Part shown: one piece after another, positions 55,984 through 64,000 of the stretch
How the letters are laid out: each line of letters starts with the position of its first letter
Position numbering within the stretch: position 1 is the first letter of the stretch
Assembly (NCBI GenBank): GCA_905221605.1
Contig: CAJNDS010002191.1
Span: 253,710-317,709 of the forward strand
Source of the DNA: Symbiodinium natans
Lineage: Eukaryota > Sar > Dinophyceae > Suessiales > Symbiodiniaceae
DNA length: 64,000 nucleotides
Direction of reading: 5' to 3'
Notes under the pieces: generated by a model
Database searches by the model: none
What the model was told of the DNA's origin: nothing
What the model saw: the letters and a program-made list of their open reading frames with translations, nothing else
Made by a program: the position numbers and the translations under genes

Positions 55984-57897
55984 GGTCAAGCAAGCGCCCA
56001 AGGTGTTACCGTCTCCCCCAGGAATGCCAATATAGGGGATGTCTTAGCAACATTAGATGCACAGCATTACTTGCTTGCACCTATGTATCAACAGACCCTT
56101 GGCGTCCCTAATGTTGCTCTATGGCCTAAAATGTGTCATTGCGGCAATCTGCACCTTAAAGTTACGGCATTAAGGCCAATCCCTGCAGGTACTCCACTTA
56201 TTGTTGAGTTAAAACCTGTCAAAGATACCCATCTTGTTGCTCAATTTGACGGCAGCTGCCACGTGCAAGAAGGTATCGGTGGTGCGGGTGGTATCGTATG
56301 GTCGCCCGGACCAGTCCCGGTAATTCTTGAAACGATTGCCATCCCACTCCAGCCTTGTCCAGATTCTATGTTTGCGGAAATATGCGCCGCTGACGCAACG
56401 TTAGACAAGGCATTATCTCTAGCTGCTAGCAATCAAATTAGGGAGGTTATCCTTAAGGGCGACTGCATCAACATTGTAAAGCACTTTGCTGGTGCCTTGA
56501 GACTACATAGGGAAGACCTAGTGCGAAAACTGGACAACATGTGGCAAAAGTTAACGCACACACCCATTACAGTGCATTGGTCATACGTCCCTCGCGTCGG
56601 CAACAAAGTCGCTGATCACCTGGCAGGAATCGCTGCTAACAGTCTCCGCTACGAAGCACCCCTTCATGAAGATGTCTTCTTTGACTCGGGTGAGGGTCAG
56701 CCTCATATGCAAATAAACACTGAGTGCTTTCCGCCTATTCTGTTGCCTTCCAAGCAATGGCACCTGCAAGCTATACAGGATTTGCATTCCGGAGCTGAAA
56801 CTATTTCTCTTGAAGCCCCCCCACTTTGGAATCCGGAACTGCTTTTGCGGTTTTGCCTCTACAATCGGATCAAGCCTCCCCCCGAGCTTGATACAACGTG
56901 GCCAGGGCTGGTCCAGTATCGAAGGCCATCTTTGCACCCACAGGGTAGATATTATGCCATACGGCACTGGCAAACGAGTAAAAGGCTAACACGTTTCTTG
57001 GCCATCGGACCGAACGCAATTGAAATCGACATGAAAGGTGCGCATTATACGCTTTTGCGCCTCCTTACATGTCACAGCCCTACTCACCCACCCCTCCCAA
57101 CGTTGCTTGAAGCCAGGGAGCTATTTAGTAGTCACCTTGCACGCGCGCCCAAAGCACAAACAGTGCAAACCAAGCACTTGTTGCAAAGAGCAGTTGGAAT
57201 GGACAGCAATGCTTTCCTTCGGCATGTTTATGAAGGTAGTATTGCTGCTTATGCCATCCCCCCTGCCTTGGCAAGTTTTCTTGCACATTTGGCGCAGGCC
57301 AAAGCTACCCTCCAGGTTATGATCCAGCAAGGAATCCCTTTTTACCAACCGGATGCAAGGGTCAATAACAGGAATTGGGCAACTTTTGCACTTGAAGCTG
57401 CGGAAAGCTTCGTAATGCGAAAAGGGCTCGCTGCAATGCTCCCGTACTGCGCAGGCACAGTGCTTTGGGTACATGACGGGGTGTACGTCAAAAATAGAAA
57501 CGCAGTCTCGCCCTTCATCGAAGGGGCTACTGAAGCGTTGGTTCAGCTCATCCAGGTGGGGCAGCACTGTCATCCACAGGTCACACCTAACCAGGAATTT
57601 GCTAACCTACAAGATGTCTTTGCTATTGCCACCACGAAGAGTGAATTTAATGCGGCAGTTGATGCGTTAAACGCTGCGGGTATCGCGTGTCATAGCCCTG
57701 CTCTCCCAAAGCGCCCAAAGGCAACCACCAACAGGGTGTCCAAGCGCCTTATCCTGGAAGTTCAGGATATACTAGAGGTCGAGAGGCAAAGAGACGATAA
57801 AAGGAGACGCGTTGATGTTACAGCTGTTCCGCTGGGCAACACCCCCCTCGTTGTGATGCGTGTAGTCCCCATTTTAACCACCCTCCCTCTTTCGTGA
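55984..57897 (+). CDS. RNase H domain protein with possible polymerase-like C-terminal region
   Basis: The frame opens after a stop at 55981. There is no convincing ATG at its 5' end (first ATG 56083), so the true start may lie upstream in another frame or exon. Numbered from 56071, residues 52-185 fit an RNase H fold: FDGSC (D60), FAEICAAD (E103), LKGDCINIV (D131), RVGNKVADHLA (D182). Residues 291-330 read QGRYYAIRHWQTSKR ... AIEIDMKGAHYTLLRLL, and 465-473 read LWVHDGVYV. An acidic DMxxAHxxxL motif followed far downstream by HDG resembles the two metal-binding motifs of some polymerase palm domains; this is a weak, unproven resemblance. The end is basic (KRPKATTNRVSKR; DDKRRRVD). RNase H here suggests a mobile-element or replication protein. 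It is the only recognisable coding region on the plus strand. Confidence 0.6.
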   Translation, partial: GQASAQGVTVSPRNANIGDVLATLDAQHYLLAPMYQQTLGVPNVALWPKMCHCGNLHLKVTALRPIPAGTPLIVELKPVKDTHLVAQFDGSCHVQEGIGGAGGIVWSPGPVPVILETIAIPLQPCPDSMFAEICAADATLDKALSLAASNQIREVILKGDCINIVKHFAGALRLHREDLVRKLDNMWQKLTHTPITVHWSYVPRVGNKVADHLAGIAANSLRYEAPLHEDVFFDSGEGQPHMQINTECFPPILLPSKQWHLQAIQDLHSGAETISLEAPPLWNPELLLRFCLYNRIKPPPELDTTWPGLVQYRRPSLHPQGRYYAIRHWQTSKRLTRFLAIGPNAIEIDMKGAHYTLLRLLTCHSPTHPPLPTLLEARELFSSHLARAPKAQTVQTKHLLQRAVGMDSNAFLRHVYEGSIAAYAIPPALASFLAHLAQAKATLQVMIQQGIPFYQPDARVNNRNWATFALEAAESFVMRKGLAAMLPYCAGTVLWVHDGVYVKNRNAVSPFIEGATEALVQLIQVGQHCHPQVTPNQEFANLQDVFAIATTKSEFNAAVDALNAAGIACHSPALPKRPKATTNRVSKRLILEVQDILEVERQRDDKRRRVDVTAVPLGNTPLVVMRVVPILTTLPLS

Positions 57898-57988
57898 TGG
57901 CGGCATCTTTGGCTCAGACCAGTTGTGAACGCCCGGGCACAACCAAACATGCTGGCCGCCACACGCTGCCTCCTGGCTTGGCGTTACC

Positions 57989-58423
57989 ATGAAGCCATTG
58001 GTCGTCATTCCAGCACAGCTGACTTCGAACTCGCAGTTCTCCCTGCTGCAGAAAGCGATCCTCGTGGCTCTCTTAGAGGAAAGCAAGTCGAACGAAGCCC
58101 TTTCCCCGTACCATAAGGATCGTTTATATCGAGGTGTCTCCTTTGGTAATCCACTGATCATTCACGAGATTGTCGAAGATCTGGATAAGAAAAAACTCCT
58201 ACTTGCATGGACTCTCATTGAAGTCATTGCAAGGCTGGACGCTGCCACTCAACCTCGCGCTACCGTGTCAATGCTATGGAAAATAAGTGCACCAAATCTC
58301 CGTGCCATCGTGCGTTGGAGAACGTGCGCTTGCCCAATCACTTTTGGAGCACTTTTCTTTGACCCCCAAGTGGTCTTCACGAGTTGTCGGGGCTTTAATC
58401 GGGCACAAAACTGGATGGGGTAG
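57989..58423 (+). CDS. Hypothetical protein downstream of the RNase H gene
   Basis: 144 codons from an ATG at 57989, 91 bases after the stop of the RNase H protein and on the same strand. Composition is protein-like with a probable helix (LLQKAILVALLEESKSNEAL) and VEDLDKKKLLLAWTLIEVIA. Unrecognised. It could be a second product of the same element. Confidence 0.35.
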   Translation: MKPLVVIPAQLTSNSQFSLLQKAILVALLEESKSNEALSPYHKDRLYRGVSFGNPLIIHEIVEDLDKKKLLLAWTLIEVIARLDAATQPRATVSMLWKISAPNLRAIVRWRTCACPITFGALFFDPQVVFTSCRGFNRAQNWMG

Positions 58424-59490
58424 GGTAGAGGCATTACTCCAGGTCTTAACGCCAAGAGCAACAGTCATTGCCCGTGCACTGTGTGAGTGTGAACAATTCC
58501 CCTATCACTTCTTTTGGCCGTGGTAGTCATACCTTGTTCTTCTTACACAATAGATCCAAGAGCCACGTTATTGGCTTTAATGCTCCTGGCTGGACCCACC
58601 TCACTTTGGCCATCTGTTCGCAGACAGTGGAACTATGTGCCAATGTGTCCACTGAGTGAGGGTGTGGTTGCCCCTTGTACTTTGTGCTCGGTGGGCTTTA
58701 TTGCCGCTTATGGTACTCGTACCTTTACGTGCTCCTCTGTTATTTGCTTCGTTGTTTGATCACTGCTAACATTGTGATCACCTACCCCTAGGTCATGTTT
58801 CTTTGCTGGTAGCTTTGTTCAGCCTTTGCAGGTGCAAACACGAAAAATGCACGTCAAGTTGGGCTGAGTTTGAAGTCTTGGCTTTGACAAGATGGGCTGA
58901 CGCGTGGGTGGTGGTGGCCGTGGACATGAGTCATGACTCAATGACTTGTGACTTATGACTATGTGAAAACACAGCAGCAGCGCGCTGAACCCTCTTTTTC
59001 TCACGACTTGAGCCAAAATCATAAGCCGGAGGCTTCGTCAGTGAAACTCTTTACACACAGGTGAAAACTCTGCTCTGCCACGTGTTCTCCACAGCCACAA
59101 AACAAACTCAAACGTCAGTGGGAGTTCTCGGGACCTACCCAACTACACCGAAAGCAAGCAAAAACGTGCACAGTCACTTCTACAGCTTCCAGACACACAT
59201 CCCTACAACTCAAGCACTTCAAAAGGCTTTCCCACTTAAAGCAGCACTCCCGTCGAGCCTCCAAGGCACAACTACGGAGTTCCTACCAACTACACACACA
59301 CAACTCTGAGCCAGCATGCAGGACAACAAAGTTAACATGTCCTTAGACAGGAACTTTCGTCTGCACGCTGCGAGGCGTAGCCACCCGAAGGGGCTGTGGG
59401 TTCAAGTGAAACAAAAGCTTACTAAAACTGTGGGGTGAAACTGCCGGTAAGTTCCCCCTCTCATTCCTTGTCCTCGGTTTTGACGTACCG
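58424..59490. other. Intergenic, with possible spliced-leader relic
   Basis: Short frames only. 58890-58960 contains repeated GACTCATGACTTATGACT words. See 59007-59019. Confidence 0.4.
59007..59019 (-). other. Possible relic of the dinoflagellate spliced leader
   Basis: The minus strand reads ATTTTGGCTCAAG, identical to the last 13 bases of the 22-base dinoflagellate spliced leader (CCGTAGCCATTTTGGCTCAAG core). The preceding bases (CCGGCTTATG) do not match. Relics of this kind arise when a trans-spliced mRNA is reverse-transcribed and inserted. The match is short. Confidence 0.35.
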
Positions 59491-59493
59491 CTA

Positions 59494-61015
59494 CCCTCAA
59501 CCGAAGTGAGGCCGGAATGTCGTTTTGACCAAGTCGTTGCCATTGGCTTGAAGACTTTGGCCAAGGCAAATTGCCTGTATGCTTGCACATTCTCTGTGTT
59601 GTCTATTCGGGAGGTGATCCATGCCCTCGTTCGTGGAGGCCGCTATCCCTCAACCGAATGGAGGTCAATTCCTGTAGACCCAGATGCTCGTTCTACGAGT
59701 CTCATTGCATGTCCTGAGTGCTTCCATCCACACCCCTCAACCGTAGTGAGGCCGGACATGTCTTCAAACCAGGTCATGGCCCAAGGCTTCATGGACTCTG
59801 GTTACGGTGGCTGCCTCTTGCATGCACAGGGCATACTTCCTGTGGCTTTTGCCGGGAGGTGATCCATGCCCTCCGATTCTCAGAGGCCGCTATCCCTCTA
59901 CCAGCGGGGTGGTCAATCCCCATAGACCGTTCCATATTGATTGAGGCCCAATTCTGCACTTTCTCGTCATCTCACCTTGACGGATCCATGCCCTCGATTC
60001 ACACATCTCCAACACGAGCCAAGCAGGAGGAACAGGTGAAGTACCTGCCCAAACATACCCCTTTTTAGGCTGGAGGACGCTAAGCGACCGAAATCGCCGC
60101 TACGCACCGGTGACCCCACGCCACACACCTTCAACAGGTGGCCGGTACAGGCGCCTGACAGGGGGCCGGGCAAGGTGCCGACTACCAGGTCAAACCCACC
60201 CTGCCTGTGAGGATATTATGTACGAGGCCGCTATCCATTGTGAGACTTGGGAGTCGATTACCCTCAACCGAAGTGAGGCCCACTCTGCGACCACGGGTTA
60301 GCTGCATGCTTGGTCCTTGTGGGCATTTCTGAAAGCAGTGACAACGAATCCTCACGGAGTACGTCCCGGCTAATCCAGGGTTCTCAGCAGCTCCGGTGTT
60401 CTCGCACTTACTAACCGTGCCTTGCTGTTCTCCCCAGAATCGCCCTGGCTTTCTCGCACTTACTAACCAGTCGACGTATTCCTCACCACAAAGTGCCATT
60501 GGGACTCGAGGCTTCTCCAGTGCAATGCTGGTACCTGCCCTTTGCTGGCCTCCATGCCTGGCCAGTGTCCCTCATCCATATTCTGGAGTTTGCTCTTTAT
60601 AGCTCACATTCCCTCAGACCAAAGTCGAGGCCGAATGTTGCATTGTTTGATTGAGCACTGCTGGGCTGCGGTTGTACCTATCAATTGCTCCGACACACCG
60701 GCACCGCGGAGTCTATGCTTCAAGCTGCTTTACCGCTTTGCGCCCAGTAGCATCAGCCGTCCAAGCTGCATGCAGTGCTTCCAGAGTCTCCCAGACTCAA
60801 TTCCGGCAGACCAATAAGTGCCCGGCCTGCCCATTCCATCATTCTTCCCTCAGCTGATGCGAGGCCGGAACATCATGCACCTTCTTCATCAGCGAGGCGT
60901 TTTCGCAACCCTTCTGTTGTTCCCTCAGCCTTGGCGAGGCCGAACCATCCATTCCCTCAGCCGAGGCGAGGCCGAACCTTTACTCCAGCATAGCGAGGCC
61001 GAAACTGCCCTTGCA
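59494..61015. repeat. Dispersed CCCTCAaCCG...(T/C)GAGGCCG hairpin motif, about ten copies
   Basis: A motif of about 26 bases, CCCTCAACCGAAGTGAGGCC(G) or variants, lies near 59494, 59648, 59736, 60251, 60610, 60847, 60931, 60955 and 60983, with a weaker one near 59888. The outer CCTCA and TGAGG pair, as does CCG with CGG in some copies. Many copies are followed by AATG/AACC/ACATG. Spacing is irregular and falls to about 25 bases at the end. Confidence 0.75.
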
Positions 61016-61400
61016 TAGCCTCACATGGCATCTCCGCTGGTTTCACGGGTTCTGAAAGCATTGTGCTGCGAGGGTATGTTGATCACCCTCATTCCGGCAA
61101 GCTAAGCCTGCATTCGGGTTTGCCCTCACATGGCCCTTAATGGCGAGGCTGTGCTCGCAATTCAATCCACTTCCACTTGCCTGGTTACTGGCCGGCGACG
61201 TTTCATCACCTCAAAGGAGCATCCATTCCTCATCATCTTCCGACAAGGCCAGCATCCTTCTCGACACATCAGGGCCATACACCATAATCACCAGCCTACC
61301 CAGGTACCTGATTTCACGTCCGCTGCCATCAATCATCAGGGATGGGTTTGTGGGATCGACATAGAAATCGATGTTCCAAAGCCTCGCATCCTCACAGCAT

Positions 61401-61500
61401 NNNNNNNNNNNNNNNNNNNNNNNNNNNNNNNNNNNNNNNNNNNNNNNNNNNNNNNNNNNNNNNNNNNNNNNNNNNNNNNNNNNNNNNNNNNNNNNNNNNN
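61401..61500. other. Assembly gap (100 N)
   Basis: Exactly 100 undetermined bases, the usual scaffold gap length. The order of flanking sequence depends on the assembly. Confidence 1.
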
Positions 61501-61629
61501 TCTTGCCGAGTTGCCACACTGAATCGAGTTCGCTGCAGCTTGTGATGCGGGTTCTTGTTTGGGCCGTTCCGTCGGTTTTCTTAGGGGTTCTTGGGGCTCT
61601 CTTTGGAATTGTTACTCGTAATTCCTAGG

Positions 61630-62040
61630 GGCCTCGAGGGCTTAGGGTTTATAGGGTTTAGGGGATCCCGAACTTCTAACCCCCCTCCCCCGCCCGCAAG
61701 CCACAGCACCCAAACCTCTAAGCCCTGAACCCGCCATAAGCTTTGATGTAGAAGAGCCCCAGGGTTTGGGTGAAAAGTTTAGGGGTTTAGGATTTAGGGG
61801 TTTAGGGTTTAGGGTTTAAAGTTTAGGGGTTTAGGGGTTCGGGCCTGAAGGGTTGAGCTGTTAGGGTTTAGGGACGCAGGAAGCGAGTAGGAGACCTTGC
61901 GCCAGCCCCCAGAAAAAAGAAGAGAAGCGTTTCTTGGCAGGACTTGATCTCCTCGCACTCCAAAGGGGGCATCGGTTCCTTGGATTTGATACCCCCGGTT
62001 TAGGGTTTAGGGTTTAGGGTTTAGGGTTTCGGGCTTAGGG
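61630..62040. repeat. Degenerate TTTAGGG-like repeats
   Basis: GGGTTTATAGGGTTTAGGGG (61647-61666), GGGTTTAGGATTTAGGGG, GTTTAGGGTTTAGGGTTTAA (61770-61870) and four good TTTAGGG units at 61998-62027. A short ordinary stretch (61870-61975) lies between. Confidence 0.8.
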
Positions 62041-62584
62041 TTTGGGGCTGCAGGGCTTGGTGAAGGTGAGGGCTTGATATTATTCCGGAAGGGCTTGTTT
62101 CAACGGGACATGCGCAGTGAGACGCCGCTCGTACCTTACAGGCGTGAGGTTTGTTGAAGTCTCTTCTCGGCATTGCTTGCCGAAACCCTCCCATGAGCCT
62201 GGAGTGAGGGTTGAACACACACACACAGACCAGCTCTCAAGCGCAAACATAGTATCGTTTGCAGTAAAAAGAACATGCACACCTACCGCAACCATAGCGC
62301 TGGAGAGGGAGAGTTTGCACACGAATATGGTCATGCCTGCAACATGCTTCCAGACGCTTGCGTGACATAGATTCCTGTCCATGAAGCCTCATCCCCGTTT
62401 GTAAGGGCCCCTTAAGGGAGGGCACCTGCTTCATGCCTAGATTAACGGGAGCCTCGTGTTCAGAGTTCTGCATAGCGGGCTGCCCAAAAACCGTACAAGC
62501 CCTTAAACCCGTCAACTCTTAAACCCTTCAACCCTCAAACCCTTAAGCCCTTAAGACCCTTAGAACCCTTCAACCCTTCGACCA
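62041..62584. other. Spacer between telomere-like arrays
   Basis: No recognised gene. 62505-62580 contains AACCCTTCAACCCTC/CCCTTAAGCCCTT words that grade into the next array. Confidence 0.5.
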
Positions 62585-62793
62585 CCCTAAACCCTAAACC
62601 CTAAACCCTAAACCCTAAACCCTAAACCCTAAACCCTAAACCCTAAACCCTAAACCCTAAACCCTAAACCCTAAACCCTAAACCCTAAACCCTAAACCCT
62701 AAACCCTAAACCCTAAACCCTAAACCCTAGACCCTAGACCCTAAACCCTAAACCCTAAACCCTAAACCCTAAACCCTAAACCCTAAACCCTAA
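62585..62793. repeat. (CCCTAAA)n telomere-type array, about 30 units
   Basis: Near-perfect 7-base repeats over 209 bases with two CCCTAGA variants around 62727-62742. This is the plant/dinoflagellate telomere unit. On the plus strand this orientation marks a left chromosome end, yet sequence continues on both sides. Confidence 0.97.
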
Positions 62794-62880
62794 GGTGCCC
62801 CCTGGGCAGAAGACCGGGCGCGGCCCATCGCGGGCATGGACCTCGCGCAGCGAGGCCTTCCCTCGGGGGCGGAGGGAGGG

Positions 62881-62912
62881 GGTTTAGGGTTTAGGGTTTA
62901 GGGTTTAGGGTT
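62881..62912. repeat. Short (TTTAGGG)n array in opposite orientation
   Basis: Four units, starting 87 bases after the CCCTAAA array. The GC-rich spacer contains GACCTCGCGCAGCGAGGCC, itself a hairpin. Confidence 0.9.
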
Positions 62913-63019
62913 CAGCAGCTCCGGATCGAGCAGATTTATGGCTCGGATATAACACCCACCCACCCAGAGAATCCCATAACATTAAGAAACTATAAAGTAT
63001 CTTCATACAAAAATTGGGG

Positions 63020-63895
63020 TGGGAACGTGCCTTGCCCACGAATTTTTGTGCCTTGCCCACGAATTTTTGTGCCTTGCCCACGAATTTCGGTGCCTTGCCC
63101 ACGAATTTTGGTGCCTTGCCCACGAATTTTGGTGCCTTGCCACCAATTTACGTGCCCGAAAATGCGTGGGCAAGGCACAAAATTTCGTGGGCAAAGGCAC
63201 AAAAATCCGTGGGCAAGACACAAAATTCGTGGACAAGGCACAAAAATTCGTGGGCAAGGCACATTTTGAGCCTTTAAGCCTTGCCCAAGGGCCCAAAACT
63301 CCGAAACGTGCCTTGCCCACGAATTTTTGTGCCTTGCCCACGAATTTTTGTGGGGTGGGGGGGGGTGAAGGGGGGGGATGTGAAGGGTGGGGGGGGGGTG
63401 AAGGGGGTGGTTGACTGGAGGGCGGGGGGGGGGGGCGGCGTGACGGGGGGGGGATTTTTGTGAGTTTTTGTACGAATTTTGGTGCCTTGCCCACGAATTT
63501 TGGTGCCTTGCCCACGAATTTTTGTGCCTTGCCCACCAATTTTTGTGCCTTGCCCACGAATTTTTGTGCCTTGCCCACGACCTGAATTTTGGTGCCTTGC
63601 CCACCAATTTTTGTGCCTTGCCACCAATTTACGTGCCCGAAAATTCGTGGGCAAGGCACAAAATTTTGTGGGCAAAGGCACAAATATTCGTGGGCAAGGC
63701 ACAAAATTCGTGGACAAGGCACAAAAATTCGTGGGCAAGGCACATTTTGGGGCTTTAAGCCGTGCCCAAAGGGCCGAAAAATCCGAAATGTGCCTTGTCC
63801 ACGAATTTTTGTGCCTTGTCCACGAATTTTTGTGCCTTGCCCACGAATTTTTGTGCCTTGCCCACGAATATTTGTGCCTTCGTCCACGAAACCCA
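63020..63895. repeat. 21-bp satellite arranged as alternating inverted blocks
   Basis: Unit CACGAATTTTTGTGCCTTGCC. Forward blocks 63028-63153, 63308-63350, 63470-63635 and 63788-63890; reverse-complement blocks 63160-63268 and 63640-63745. The forward-reverse-forward set occurs twice, separated by a G-rich tract (63351-63455), so a unit of about 450 bases containing a large inverted repeat was itself duplicated. The 21-base unit leaves all frames open, giving KFVGKAQ/RGQGTKI repeats that are not evidence of a protein. Confidence 0.93.
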
Positions 63896-63920
63896 TTAGG
63901 GTTTATATATATATATATAT

Positions 63921-64000
63921 ATAGAAAGAGAGGTTTAGGGTTTAGGGTTTAGGGGTTTAGGGGTTTCGGGGTTTAGGGGTTTAGGGGTTTAGGGGTTAAG
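63921..64000. repeat. TTTAGGG/TTTAGGGG repeats at window end
   Basis: A few TTTAGGG units followed by 8-base TTTAGGGG and one TTTCGGGG, after a (TA)n tract (63905-63920). Confidence 0.9.

Noticed and set aside
45046-56000. LTRs for the second copia element
   Set aside because: I compared both flanks by eye for TG...CA direct repeats and tRNA-Met primer sites and found none that I could support.
57989-58423. Reading this frame as a separate known protein
   Set aside because: No motif supports any specific function, so it is listed only as hypothetical.
62990-63952. KFVGKAQ and RGQGTKI repeat proteins at the right end
   Set aside because: The 21-base unit is a multiple of three and leaves all frames open; forward and reverse blocks translate equally well. 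It is a satellite, not a gene.

Overview
The window reads as nuclear DNA of a dinoflagellate, probably Symbiodiniaceae-like. Four observations support this. (1) Telomere-type TTTAGGG/CCCTAAA arrays lie near the right end. (2) A small host gene (42364-43907, minus) can be reassembled from at least ten tiny exons, and every resolvable intron starts with GC or GA instead of GT, with AG|G at almost every acceptor; this is the known dinoflagellate splice signature. (3) Two Ty1/copia-class retroelements are present. (4) A 13-base match to the 3' end of the dinoflagellate spliced leader lies at 59007-59019. Most of the window is repeats and mobile DNA. Host genes are sparse, and all that can be recognised are on the minus strand.

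Layout. 1-10.6 kb: pyrimidine tracts, AT-rich repeats, a 0.95 kb tandem duplication with a perfect palindrome at its joint, and large micro/minisatellites. 10.7-12.1 kb (minus): an intronless ALY/REF-like RNA-binding protein. 12.1-16.0 kb: simple repeats and short dispersed repeats. 16.0-16.3 kb (minus): C-terminal exons of a Tubby-like protein. 16.3-25.8 kb: mostly non-coding, with a striking cluster of about 50-bp hairpins at 18.2-18.9 kb. 25787-36149 (minus): a complete LTR retrotransposon with 300-bp LTRs, a 5-bp target duplication, a half-tRNA-type primer site and a purine tract. 36.2-42.3 kb: degenerate telomere-like repeats, fold-back repeats and AT-rich repeats. 42.4-43.9 kb (minus): the PITH-domain gene. 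44.0-45.1 kb: possible exons of an unknown gene. 45.8-51.9 kb (minus): a second, different and decayed copia-class element. 52.0-53.6 kb (minus) and 56.0-57.9 kb (plus): two divergently oriented unknown genes separated by structured tandem repeats; the plus one has an RNase H domain followed by a possible polymerase-like region. 58.5-61.4 kb: a family of short hairpin repeats. 61401-61500: assembly gap. 61.6-64 kb: telomere-like arrays and a 21-bp satellite arranged in inverted blocks.

The most interesting item is the 25.8-36.1 kb element. Besides gag (CCCH plus CCHC zinc fingers), protease, integrase, reverse transcriptase and RNase H, its reading frames carry a cytosine-methyltransferase-like segment (FSGKG, GGPPC, EHP and RKPT..TN motifs) before the integrase. 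Between integrase and reverse transcriptase lies a segment with the HxD...H...R signature of a 2-oxoglutarate/Fe(II) dioxygenase. At the 3' end is an env-like domain with two membrane segments and a Cys/His cluster. In genomes where 5-methylcytosine and hydroxymethyluracil are abundant, a retroelement carrying both a DNA-methylase-like and a base-oxidase-like module suggests, as inference only, that it edits the chemistry of its own cDNA or target.

The two retroelements carry several frame changes. The first has LTRs about 99% identical, so these are either recent decay, sequencing indels or recoding sites.
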